64,000 nucleotides of DNA from UBA1672 sp050633645. GTDB taxonomy: Bacteria > Pseudomonadota > Alphaproteobacteria > Micavibrionales > Micavibrionaceae. A model generated the notes under the pieces. The model was not told the DNA's origin. It was given only the letters and a program-made list of their open reading frames with translations, and did not search any database. Both the position numbers and the translations under genes were made by a program. Shown one piece after another: positions 36,146-44,697 of this stretch; within the stretch, counting starts at the first letter, position 1, and every line of letters begins with the position of its first letter. The stretch is taken from assembly GCA_050633645.1 (NCBI GenBank), contig JBOEGX010000002.1, forward strand, positions 744,001-808,000, in the 5' to 3' direction.

Positions 36146-36688
36146 TCACATCCACCGCGTTGGGCGGTCGCTTGCGTTATAATCCATCGGGTTTTTGATG
36201 GTAAGCAATGTATTTTCCGCTGGTTGAATATCTGCCCAATGCTCGGCCTTAACATCGATTACGCTGAGTGTTGCAGGCTGATATCCCTCGCTCAAGCGTT
36301 GCATCACGGAATCGTTCCCCATTCCGCCAAGTAAAATTACAAGCTCGTAAATACTGGGATTATGCGCGATAAACAGGATATTGTTATACGCATCATCCAC
36401 CTGTTGAATTTGATAGAGATAATCGCCTGTCGAGCCATTATAAAGAATGTCTTGGTACTCAACATTCTCAACACCAAGGCTATGTTGAAGACCTTCTAAT
36501 GTTTGTTTCGTCCGAAGCGCAGAAGAACATAAAATAAGATCAGGGATGAAGCCTTTCTTTTGCATTTCAACGCCCAATGCCTTGGCATCGTCTTTGCCCT
36601 GTGGGGTCAGGCTGCGGTCTTTATCACTGCTGGATGAGGATGAGGTGGCCTGCGCGTGACGCAATAAAAATAGTTTTTTTGTACTCAT
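36146..36688 (-). CDS. sixA: SixA-type phosphohistidine phosphatase
   Basis: The 180-residue protein belongs to the histidine phosphatase superfamily. Its N-terminal catalytic motif is FLLRHAQATSSSSS with the nucleophilic histidine in RHA. LTPQGKDDAKALG and DLILCSSALRTKQTLEGL follow, and the second catalytic histidine is in ILFIAHNPSIYEL. The serine run at 16-21 is unusual but lies in a loop. SixA removes phosphate from histidines of HPt domains, so it could act on the HPt of the hybrid kinase at 27.3 kb, but this is inference. It follows rnd by 18 bases on the same strand, and GGGGTGA precedes the ATG. Confidence 0.9.
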   Translation of the reverse strand: MSTKKLFLLRHAQATSSSSSSDKDRSLTPQGKDDAKALGVEMQKKGFIPDLILCSSALRTKQTLEGLQHSLGVENVEYQDILYNGSTGDYLYQIQQVDDAYNNILFIAHNPSIYELVILLGGMGNDSVMQRLSEGYQPATLSVIDVKAEHWADIQPAENTLLTIKNPMDYNASDRPTRWM

Positions 36689-36706
36689 AAATCACCCCAG
36701 AACTTC

Positions 36707-37864
36707 TCAGTCATCAATTTGAAATTTGGTAATTTTACCATCTTTCATGCCAATCGCCAATCGCCCGTGTTTCACGGCAATGGCTTCTGTGCCAAATATC
36801 TCACGCCGCCACCCGTTAAGTGCGGGCACATCCGCATCATCATTCAGGGCGATTTCCTCAAGATCAGTGGTATTGGCAATAATCTTCGGCGCAACTTCAT
36901 GCTCCGCACTGATGATTTTCAAAAGCATTTTGAGGATATCAACAACAGCCATAGTGCTTTGTGAGAGTTGTTTCTTTTTCGTAACCTTCGGCCAATTATT
37001 TTGGGGCGAGGCAAGGGCAACCTCGATAGACTTAAGCAGCTCCGCGCCAACGCGCCCCTCTGCCATATCCTTTGAGACATTACGAATTTTTGTGAGCTGT
37101 TGTTTTGTTTGTGGCGCTTGCCCCGCCATTTCCGCCAGTGCATCATCGCGGATAACCCATGTTTTGGGAATGTCTTTCTTCTGCGCGGTAAGCTCTCTCC
37201 ATGCGGCAAGCTCGCGCAATATTGCCAGATTACGGGATTTGGGAGAGCGGATTTTGATGCGCTCCCAGGCTTTATATGGATCATTGGCGTAAGTATCAGG
37301 ATTGCCAAGGATTTTCTCCTCCTGCATAACCCAATCAACGCGCCCCCGTTTTTCTAAATCGGCCTTGAGGTGAAGATAGATATCGCAAAGATGCGTCACA
37401 TCGCCAAGCGCATAGGTGATTTGCTTCTCGCTTAAGGGGCGCACCGACCAATCAGTATATTGAGAGCTTTTATCAATCTGCCCACCTGTGATGGTACGAA
37501 CTAAATTTTCATAGCCAATGGAATCACCATAGCCACAAACCATAGCCGCGATTTGTGAATCAAAAAGCGGGGCAACAACTTTGCCCGTGAGGTTATAAAA
37601 TATCTCTAAATCTTGTCGTCCTGAATGAAAAACTTTGACGATTGCGGGATTATGTAACAGATCAAATAGCGGGTTCAGATCAATACCTTTGGCCAAGGGG
37701 TCAACCGCACGCGCATCTTTATTCGCACCGCTTAATTGTACCAAGCAAAGCTTTGGATAATATGTTTTTTCCCGTAAAAATTCCGTATCAACGGTGATGA
37801 AATCTTCATGCTCTAATGTTTTGCAAAAATCGGCGAGATCGGCAGAGGTGGTTATGACGCTCAT
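36707..37864 (-). CDS. rnd: Ribonuclease D
   Basis: RNase D is a 3'-5' exoribonuclease that trims tRNA and other small RNAs. The DEDD catalytic acids appear as TVDTEFLREKTYYPKLCLVQL (ExoI), HSGRQDLEIFYNLTG (ExoII) and TYALGDVTHLCDIYLHL (ExoIII). HRDC-type domains follow. The 385 residues fit the family. AAGGAT precedes the ATG. It is likely co-transcribed with sixA downstream. In Alphaproteobacteria rnd often lies near aspS and polyphosphate genes; here aspS is 11 kb away. Confidence 0.95.
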   Translation of the reverse strand: MSVITTSADLADFCKTLEHEDFITVDTEFLREKTYYPKLCLVQLSGANKDARAVDPLAKGIDLNPLFDLLHNPAIVKVFHSGRQDLEIFYNLTGKVVAPLFDSQIAAMVCGYGDSIGYENLVRTITGGQIDKSSQYTDWSVRPLSEKQITYALGDVTHLCDIYLHLKADLEKRGRVDWVMQEEKILGNPDTYANDPYKAWERIKIRSPKSRNLAILRELAAWRELTAQKKDIPKTWVIRDDALAEMAGQAPQTKQQLTKIRNVSKDMAEGRVGAELLKSIEVALASPQNNWPKVTKKKQLSQSTMAVVDILKMLLKIISAEHEVAPKIIANTTDLEEIALNDDADVPALNGWRREIFGTEAIAVKHGRLAIGMKDGKITKFQIDD

Positions 37865-38031
37865 GATATCCTTAATTATTCATAATTTAAAACCATCATA
37901 CAATATCAGGGGGGCGCGTCTATACGAAAAAGATAACGATATTTTTTATCTTGCATTGCGTCATAACGTTTTGTTGAAAGGTCGACAAAATTGCATTAAG
38001 AAGTGATCATTAAATACATAAAGGTGGAAAA

Positions 38032-38283
38032 ATGAGTAATAATATTACGAAACACACGGTGGGTTCAGTATTCGCACAAGTCCCTGTTATGGGGGAAGAA
38101 ACACATACGATGAATCTGACCGATCAGTTTGGTATTAAATCTTTAGAGGATTTAAATACTCCGAATGAGTTTACAAGAAATTATCATGAAGGTATTGCCT
38201 ATCATGTATCTGATTGTAATGATTTACACGCTGCGGATACAGGGTATTTGCCGCAGAATTATGTGAATTTAGAAAATATATAA
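38032..38283 (+). CDS. Small orphan protein of unknown function
   Basis: The 83-residue protein is unrecognised. It starts MSNNITKHTVGSVFAQVPVM, is polar and soluble, and ends with ADTGYLPQNYVNLENI. AAGGTGG seven bases before the ATG is a very good ribosome binding site, which supports it as a real gene. No membrane segment or signal peptide is visible. It stands alone between rnd (divergent) and the HAD gene (convergent), and has no terminator I can see. Confidence 0.6.
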   Translation: MSNNITKHTVGSVFAQVPVMGEETHTMNLTDQFGIKSLEDLNTPNEFTRNYHEGIAYHVSDCNDLHAADTGYLPQNYVNLENI

Positions 38284-38321
38284 ATTTACATATTTTCATT
38301 ATGATTGAGAAAATGGATAAT

Positions 38322-39128
38322 TTAAGTATCCAAAGATGATAATGTGAAACTAGTTTGTCGCTCTAGATGAGCATTACTGAGTAAAATGGCTTGTACTGCT
38401 TCTTGTGATGTGTTGACAGTTATATCTACATAATCTGCGATGTCTTTCGCGGGAAGCTCTGCGCGATTGATAAGAATCGTCATCATACCAAGTTCTTTTG
38501 CTGCTTGAAGGTTTTTCATTGTATCCTCAATCATTGCAAAGCCCTTGCCGCGCTTTTCTGTAGGGTTTTGCGTCGCACCCATTTTATTCAGAGCATACTC
38601 ATAGATATCAGTTCTGTTTTTACCAGAGTGATTAGGCATTTCATCCTTGGTTGTGTAGTTCTTGTTCTGAAAGAAATCAGACAGAGCGCGCTCATTTTGG
38701 CTGGTCGTGTATTCCGTCCACTCGGGATTGCCATGCGTGATGATATGCGTGTTTATCCCCGCGATACGCAGCTGCGCAATGTCGCCATAGGCAGACTCAT
38801 CTTCTTCAAAAAATTGAGGGAATTCCTTGGTTAATTTTATGAGGTTTTTGTAATGATCTTTTCGAAGCTTTTGTGGGTCTGCATCAAATCGGTCAACAAA
38901 AATATCAAGTGAGCCTTTTCCACTTTCTTGTGATTTTTCGAGAAGCCTAAGGAGCTGCTTGTCAGCCATATCTGGAAATTGTTGTTGCACTGCGCGCACA
39001 GCCGCAACTTGATGATAATCCTGATCATCTTTCGGGGCACGATAAAGAACATCATCATTATCAAAAAACACGCCTGTAATAAGCGTATCGTGAATATATT
39101 TTGCTTCAAATTTCACAATAGAGTTCAT
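38322..39128 (-). CDS. HAD-superfamily hydrolase
   Basis: The protein of about 268 residues has HAD motif I as FFDNDDVLY (D23 and D25 of the DxD pair). Motif II is probably the Thr in IITHGNPEWT, and the C-terminal part of the fold is GKGFAMIEDTMKNLQAAKELGMMTILI with the acidic motif IV. The cap lies between motifs I and II and is helical and charged. Substrate is unknown; pyrimidine 5'-nucleotidase-like HADs share the motif I style. I chose the ATG at 39128; a GTG six bases earlier is open. It lies downstream of the metE terminator, so it has its own promoter. Confidence 0.75.
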   Translation of the reverse strand: MNSIVKFEAKYIHDTLITGVFFDNDDVLYRAPKDDQDYHQVAAVRAVQQQFPDMADKQLLRLLEKSQESGKGSLDIFVDRFDADPQKLRKDHYKNLIKLTKEFPQFFEEDESAYGDIAQLRIAGINTHIITHGNPEWTEYTTSQNERALSDFFQNKNYTTKDEMPNHSGKNRTDIYEYALNKMGATQNPTEKRGKGFAMIEDTMKNLQAAKELGMMTILINRAELPAKDIADYVDITVNTSQEAVQAILLSNAHLERQTSFTLSSLDT

Positions 39129-39183
39129 TGACACCCAGTAGTTTTTTATTTTTATTCAGTATATCTCTTAACGGGGCGATATG

Positions 39184-39222
39184 ACAATAAAAAAAGCCCC
39201 CATCAATCAGGAGGGGGCTTTT
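39184..39222 (-). terminator. Rho-independent terminator of metE
   Basis: The arms AAAAGCCCCC (39192-39201) and GGGGGCTTTT (39213-39222) form a perfect 10-bp stem with an 11-base loop. Read on the minus strand, the hairpin ends in a run of eight T bases. It lies 27 bases after the metE stop and ends metE transcription before the HAD gene. Confidence 0.92.
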
Positions 39223-39249
39223 GTTTTTTTGTGTAGCGTTTAAAAGCGA

Positions 39250-41580
39250 TTAAGCCGCTTGGCTTGCTTTTGCCTTTTGACGCAAGATTTTTGCAGCCTC
39301 AACCATATTGGTCAGGGATGTCTCAACTTCTGGCCAACCACGAGTTTTAAGACCACAATCAGGGTTCACCCAAAGCTGACGCTCATCAAGATTTTGTTTC
39401 GCCTTATCAAGCAAATCAACCATTTCCTGAGTGGTTGGGACGCGTGGAGAGTGAATGTCATAAACGCCCGGTCCGATCTCGTTCGGGTATTTATATGTCA
39501 CGAAAGATTCCAACAATTCCATTTGAGAGCGTGAGCACTCAATCGAAATAACATCCGCATCCATCGCCGCGATTGATTCAATGACGTCATTAAACTCGGA
39601 ATAACACATATGTGTGTGGATTTGCGTTTCATCTTCCACGCAACATGCAGTGATACGGAAATCTTCAACCGCGTTATCAAGATAGGCTTTCCAGTCATTT
39701 TTACGAAGGGGAAGGCCTTCACGGAACGCCGCCTCATCAATTTGAATCATCTTGATGCCCGCATTTTCAAGATCGGCAACTTCATCACGGATCGCAAACG
39801 CGATTTGCTTTGAAGTGACGCTGCGTGGTTGGTCATCACGAACGAAAGACCACTGAAGAATTGTAATCGGGCCTGTAAGCATCCCCTTCATAATCTTATC
39901 AGTTTGGCTTTGCGCGTATTTTGACCATTCAACAGTCATCGGATTAGGGCGCGAAACATCACCGAAGATAATCGGCGGTTTCACACAACGTGAACCGTAA
40001 GATTGTACCCAACCGAATTTAGAGAACGCAAAACCTGCGAGTTGCTCACCAAAATACTCAACCATGTCATTACGCTCTGGCTCACCATGAACAAGAACAT
40101 CAATATCGGCTTTATGTTGGTAATCAACAACAAGGTCGATTTCCTTTTCCATCGCGGCCTTATATGTCGCTTCGTCAATATTACCTTTTTTGAAGTCCGC
40201 ACGTGCCTTACGAATTTCAGGCGTTTGTGGGAATGATCCGATTGTTGTTGTTGGATATAACGGCAAATCAAGCGCAGCATGCTGCACCTTTTGACGCGTC
40301 GCGAACGGAGATTTACGATTTGTAATCTCAGGCGTAATATTCGCAATACGTGATTTCACTGCGTCATCATGAATACGCTTTGATGTACGGCGATCTTCCT
40401 GAACCGCGTCACTCGCCGCAATTTCAGAAGCAATAGCCGCGCGGCCTTCATTCGCACCTTTTGCAATTAAAGCAATCTCGGACACTTTTTGAGTTGCATA
40501 CGCCATCCAGCTTTTGATTTTCTCATCCAAGGCGGTCTCACTGTCTAAATCAACAGGCGTGTGCAGCAATGATGAAGACGCCGCCACAAATACCTTGTCA
40601 GAACCCAATTTCGCAACGGCCTTTTCAACCAAAGTCAAAGACTTCGCAAGGTCGTTTTTCCATATGTTACGGCCATCAACCACGCCGATAGATAGTGTTT
40701 TATCACCGATTTTCGCCAAAGCCTCATCCAATGCTTGTTCTGCGTTATTCGCGGCAGTATTGGCTTGGTTCGGGCCACGACACAAATCAATGTGAAGCGC
40801 GTCAACGGGCAGGGCGTAGAACGCATCGGCGTTATCACGCAATGTATCAAAGTAAGATGTTACGATGATTTTAACGCCCGCTTTTGCAAGCTCTGTATAA
40901 ACAGCTTGAGCGCCGTTTCTGAAGCCGTCACAAACATCTGTTACAAATGCAGGTTCATCAATTTGAACTGACGTTGCACCTTGTGCCGCCAATTTCTCAA
41001 GGATTTCCTTGTAAACAGGAAGAAGCTTCGCAGTAAATGCCGCAGGATCAAAATCATCAGATTGCGCCTTACCGATTTGTACAAATGTCAATGGACCAAC
41101 AAGAACAGGGCGTGTTTCAATGCCTTGATCCTTGGCTTCTTGATATTGGTCAAACACTTTTGTACTTGAAAGTTTTGGCTCCATACCATCTTCAAATTCA
41201 GGAACAATATAGTGATAATTTGTGTCAAACCACTTTGACATTTCCATCGCGGTTACATCCACACCACCTTGCTGACGACCACGCGCCATCGCAAAATATG
41301 TTTCCAGATCAATGCTCTGACCGTCCCATTTATAACGTGATGGAACAAGGCCAAGTGTGCAGATCATATCCAAAACTTGATCATAGAATGAAAAGTCATT
41401 CGAAGGAACTTGGTCAAGACCAGCATCTTTTTGGAGTTTCCAATTCGCAGCGCGTAAATCAGCGCCAGTCTTTAATAGCTCTTCTTGTGAGCTATTGCCC
41501 TTCCAATAGGCTTCGACAGCCTTTTTGAGTTGACGCATATCGCCGATACGCGGAAATCCTAAATTCGTTGCTTGAACCAT
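39250..41580 (-). CDS. metE: Cobalamin-independent methionine synthase
   Basis: MetE methylates homocysteine with 5-methyltetrahydrofolate-triglutamate and needs no vitamin B12. The 776 residues hold both barrels. The N-terminal one starts ATNLGFPRIGDMRQLKKAVEAYWKG. The C-terminal one holds the zinc site, with HTHMCYSEF and NPDCGLKTRG carrying the His and Cys ligands, and WVQSYGSRCVKPP. GGAGGG before the ATG is a strong ribosome binding site. It is followed by its own terminator. The 178-base leader region upstream shows no riboswitch I recognise. metF, its methyl-donor enzyme, lies 1.2 kb upstream on the same strand. Confidence 0.97.
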   Translation of the reverse strand: MVQATNLGFPRIGDMRQLKKAVEAYWKGNSSQEELLKTGADLRAANWKLQKDAGLDQVPSNDFSFYDQVLDMICTLGLVPSRYKWDGQSIDLETYFAMARGRQQGGVDVTAMEMSKWFDTNYHYIVPEFEDGMEPKLSSTKVFDQYQEAKDQGIETRPVLVGPLTFVQIGKAQSDDFDPAAFTAKLLPVYKEILEKLAAQGATSVQIDEPAFVTDVCDGFRNGAQAVYTELAKAGVKIIVTSYFDTLRDNADAFYALPVDALHIDLCRGPNQANTAANNAEQALDEALAKIGDKTLSIGVVDGRNIWKNDLAKSLTLVEKAVAKLGSDKVFVAASSSLLHTPVDLDSETALDEKIKSWMAYATQKVSEIALIAKGANEGRAAIASEIAASDAVQEDRRTSKRIHDDAVKSRIANITPEITNRKSPFATRQKVQHAALDLPLYPTTTIGSFPQTPEIRKARADFKKGNIDEATYKAAMEKEIDLVVDYQHKADIDVLVHGEPERNDMVEYFGEQLAGFAFSKFGWVQSYGSRCVKPPIIFGDVSRPNPMTVEWSKYAQSQTDKIMKGMLTGPITILQWSFVRDDQPRSVTSKQIAFAIRDEVADLENAGIKMIQIDEAAFREGLPLRKNDWKAYLDNAVEDFRITACCVEDETQIHTHMCYSEFNDVIESIAAMDADVISIECSRSQMELLESFVTYKYPNEIGPGVYDIHSPRVPTTQEMVDLLDKAKQNLDERQLWVNPDCGLKTRGWPEVETSLTNMVEAAKILRQKAKASQAA

Positions 41581-41758
41581 GAATACCCTCCATTAGGTTT
41601 TTTATAGTGATTTTAATTCGCTTACCTATTTTGGATAGAGGGGTTAAGGGTAAAGATCAAGCAAAAACGGCGAAATTATGTCCGATGATACAGGAATATT
41701 CAAAATATCCGAAAATCAAGGGGTATAAAGGGTTTGGAGGAGTGGGAGGGGGCGAAGT

Positions 41759-42649
41759 TTATTGTTTTGGTGCATCGTCTTCCGCTACATGCGATGTATC
41801 AAAAATATCAGATTTTGATGATAGCTCTTGAATGTTTTGCATGGCTTTGCGGCCAGTTCTGATAACAGATGCCGCATCATCTCGTGTGATAGCTCCAACT
41901 GTTGAAAATGCAGAAGCCATTTTCCCAAGGCCCTGAAACTTTTGAATACTTTTTTCAAGCTTGTGAATTTCTTTAGGAAGGGCGGTGTTAAAATAATCCG
42001 TAACAATTTGTAAAGCCCTTGGTGACATATCTTCGACATGTGACACGGCATTGGCAATCGCCTCAATTTTTTGTGTGTCATAATCCTGCTTGTGATCAAG
42101 CACTTTATCAAGAATATCTGCCGAATAATCATCATTTGTCTGTAATAAAAGCTTTAGGCTTTCATATGTGATTTGAGGGCTTTTTGTTTTCATTGCAATA
42201 GGCTCAATACAGCTTGATACTTGTGGGTAAACGCCATTTTTGAGCATTGCAAAAATTGAAAGAATGTCACGAACGTTTGGGTTCTCATCTATTTGGGATT
42301 CATAGGTTGTCAGGTCTTGATTGAGGCGGTTTGCAATACTGCCCAATGTCACCGTGGCTGTTCTGCGAATATCTTCTGATATATCGGTATTGGCAATAAA
42401 CCCGCCCAAGATATGAGCCGCTTGCATTCTTGTATCAGGAAATCGGTTGCTGATATCACCTGTATGGCGCGCTGCTGCTGCGCTTTGTTCCTGCTCATAA
42501 AGAGCAAGAATTCGGTTAACCGTTTGGCTTTCAACGATGTTTTGGTCTTGATCGGAATGGCATATGGTTAACCAGAGTTTCAAGCATAGCTCATCTCTGT
42601 CTAAATCGCGTTTAAGAAGGTCATCAACTTGATCTGATATCTCATTCAT
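41759..42649 (-). CDS. Helical-repeat protein of unknown function between metF and metE
   Basis: No family is recognised. The 296-residue protein is almost all alpha-helical and acidic. Its middle part looks like HEAT-type repeats (AAHILGGFIANTDISEDIRR, then ATVTLGSIANRL, then ITYESLKLLLQTNDDYSAD). The C-terminal third has IHKLEKSIQKFQGLGKMASA and a run of charged helices. It is soluble by sequence. GGGAG precedes the ATG. Position between metF and metE on the same strand, with gaps of 86 and 178 bases, could be chance; a role in methionine metabolism is not shown. Confidence 0.75.
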   Translation of the reverse strand: MNEISDQVDDLLKRDLDRDELCLKLWLTICHSDQDQNIVESQTVNRILALYEQEQSAAAARHTGDISNRFPDTRMQAAHILGGFIANTDISEDIRRTATVTLGSIANRLNQDLTTYESQIDENPNVRDILSIFAMLKNGVYPQVSSCIEPIAMKTKSPQITYESLKLLLQTNDDYSADILDKVLDHKQDYDTQKIEAIANAVSHVEDMSPRALQIVTDYFNTALPKEIHKLEKSIQKFQGLGKMASAFSTVGAITRDDAASVIRTGRKAMQNIQELSSKSDIFDTSHVAEDDAPKQ

Positions 42650-42735
42650 ACTCGATCTCCCTTTTGGTTGTGATCGATTGAGTTAATGCGAGATAGCACA
42701 ACTTAAAATGAGTTGTCAAACTTAAACGAGAAGCA

Positions 42736-43575
42736 CTAAGAAATGGCTTCAACCGCCTGTTTCGTTATGTCTGATTTATTGAGGGTGTAATAATGCAAAT
42801 GCTCAACGCCGTTTTGAACCAAATCCTGAGATTGTGTCACCAACATATCCAACGCCACCTTATGTGCATCTTCCGGCTTATCTTCTAACCCGGCAAATTT
42901 TTCATGCACCCATTGTGGAACGCTCGCCTGACAGCGCGCTGCAAATCGACACATAGATGTAAAGTCGTGAATAGGAAGGATGCCCGGAACGATAGGAGCT
43001 TTGATCTTCGCTTTTTCGCAGGCTTCAAGAAAATCATAATAAACATTATTATCAAAAAAGAATTGTGTAATCGCGCGGTTTGCCCCCGCATCAACCTTCT
43101 TCATAAGGGCTTCTACATCTTTTTCCAAGGAATCCGCATCTGGGTGCTTTTCGGGATAGGCGCCAACGGAGATTTCAAAATCCTGACGTGCCTTGAGCGC
43201 CGCAACGAAATGTGAGGTATATTGAAAATATTCTTCATCAGGATCAAGCGGCCAGCTCAAATCTTTTGGCATGTCCCCGCGCAGTGCCACAATATGACGA
43301 ACACCATTCTCCCATAACATATCCGCAAGCGTATACATATCTCTACGCGGGTGATTGATATAGGTCAGATGCGAGGCTGTTGGTATTTTTGTGCGTTCGA
43401 TAACATGTTTAATGATTTCCAGCGTTTTATCGCGTGTTGAACCGCCCGCGCCATATGTCACCGTCATAAATTTCGGATCAAGTCCTTTTAATATATCCAC
43501 TTCACCCAAAAAAGATTCGGTTGATTTATCAGTTTTTGGGGGGAAAAATTCAAAAGAATAAGTTGGCTTGCTCAC
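42736..43575 (-). CDS. metF: 5,10-methylenetetrahydrofolate reductase
   Basis: MetF is a flavoprotein that makes 5-methyl-THF, the methyl donor used by MetE. The 279-residue barrel has the N-terminal YSFEFFPPKTDKS, TVTYGAGGSTRDKTLEI and ASHLTYINHPRRD. GDMPKD and the FAD region with TQFFFDNNVYYDFLEACEKA follow. PGILPIHDF completes the family pattern. The start codon is GTG at 43575, with AAGGTG eight bases before it. A short perfect inverted repeat (CATGCG, six-base loop, CGCATG) lies just upstream. Its strand mates are the unknown helical-repeat gene and metE. Confidence 0.96.
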   Translation of the reverse strand: MSKPTYSFEFFPPKTDKSTESFLGEVDILKGLDPKFMTVTYGAGGSTRDKTLEIIKHVIERTKIPTASHLTYINHPRRDMYTLADMLWENGVRHIVALRGDMPKDLSWPLDPDEEYFQYTSHFVAALKARQDFEISVGAYPEKHPDADSLEKDVEALMKKVDAGANRAITQFFFDNNVYYDFLEACEKAKIKAPIVPGILPIHDFTSMCRFAARCQASVPQWVHEKFAGLEDKPEDAHKVALDMLVTQSQDLVQNGVEHLHYYTLNKSDITKQAVEAIS

Positions 43576-43644
43576 GTCTAATACACCTTAATTAATTATT
43601 TTGCGTATCATGCGAAGAAGCGCATGAAATGTAAACCGTAAATA

Positions 43645-44532
43645 TCAATCAAATGTTGCTGTATTATTATTGTGCAGGGAAATGATTTCAGCAGTCGGCT
43701 TTGGGCGGCGTGAAATTTCATTTAAAAGATCGTCAGAGAAAACGCAAACGCCTTTTCGTGCGCGGTCTTCGATAGATTCTATCGTATCAATGATATCACG
43801 TTTTTCATACCAGCCATCATCACCAGGGCCGCTCTTATACTTTACATCGTCTCTTGCATTGTAGTCGTGAATAAACGTGGAAGCCAGTTTCATTTGCTCT
43901 TCATCTAATTCTTTCGCAAGCAGGCGATCAACATGATCATTTGTGATGAATGACAGGGCATTTGCTTCATGATGTCCTGGGCCTTCTTCGTCCCGCGATG
44001 GAATTTCGTCGATAATCATATCGGACACAACGCGCGCGCTTATTCCGTTCTCAATCAATGAGTTGGTAAGGTCGCGCACTTGCTGCCCTGCGTAAGCACC
44101 CGCAACCAAGACCTCAAATTGAAAACCCTTGCCATCTGCATCGTGGTGCATATTCGATAGTGTGTCCAAATCTTCTGCTTTGCTGACATAAAGAGTTGGT
44201 GTGTTCGCATCCGCAAGTTTTGCGGAAAGATCATTAAGATCGTTTGCTAAAGAGTCTTTTGCAGTTCTCTGGCGCTCTGAAAAGGATTTCTGTAAATTCG
44301 GCATATTTTCGAACAGTTGCGATACTTGTGAAATAGCGCCGAACAGAACTTTATCTGCTTGACGTTTTTCAAAAGAACTATCAATGACACCTGTATTGGT
44401 CTTGTCGTAATTGCGAGAGGCTTTAATATCCTCTTCACTCACATTGGCATACGGCGATGCAGATGACGGCTCATCCCCCATTCCCAATACAACAAGAACG
44501 CTTTGCATATATTTTGGCTTATGACCTGCCAT
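43645..44532 (-). CDS. Protein of unknown function
   Basis: The 295-residue protein is unrecognised. It is soluble, acidic and mixed alpha/beta, with a possible Rossmann-like part (FQFEVLVAGAYAGQQVRDLTNSLIENGISARVVSDMIIDEI). A helical first half contains SFSERQRTAKDSLANDLNDL. The C-terminal 60 residues hold VCVFSDDLLNEISRRPKP. The N-terminal piece MAGHKPKYMQSVLVVLGMGDEP resembles a beta strand and turn, not a signal peptide. It precedes metF on the same strand by 69 bases and is divergent from guaA. Confidence 0.7.
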   Translation of the reverse strand: MAGHKPKYMQSVLVVLGMGDEPSSASPYANVSEEDIKASRNYDKTNTGVIDSSFEKRQADKVLFGAISQVSQLFENMPNLQKSFSERQRTAKDSLANDLNDLSAKLADANTPTLYVSKAEDLDTLSNMHHDADGKGFQFEVLVAGAYAGQQVRDLTNSLIENGISARVVSDMIIDEIPSRDEEGPGHHEANALSFITNDHVDRLLAKELDEEQMKLASTFIHDYNARDDVKYKSGPGDDGWYEKRDIIDTIESIEDRARKGVCVFSDDLLNEISRRPKPTAEIISLHNNNTATFD

Positions 44533-44697
44533 GTCACCCTCGATATTATTGTTATTTTTTTACAAACATAATCTAAATTCCTATAAGCGTCAATTTTTTA
44601 CGTTAAACATTGTAATTTACCCAATCAAACCATAGACATCCGCAATATAGGGCGTTAAATGTAAAGCCTATATTTAAACATCGGGAATGCATATATT

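Noticed and set aside
41581..41758. Possible SAM or cobalamin riboswitch in the metE leader
   Set aside because: No SAM-I, SAM-II or B12-box consensus could be found on the minus strand, and the 178-base leader shows no long paired structure by eye.
44533..44697. Promoter or purine riboswitch before guaA
   Set aside because: Only a weak -35/-10 pair and no purine-aptamer pattern could be seen.
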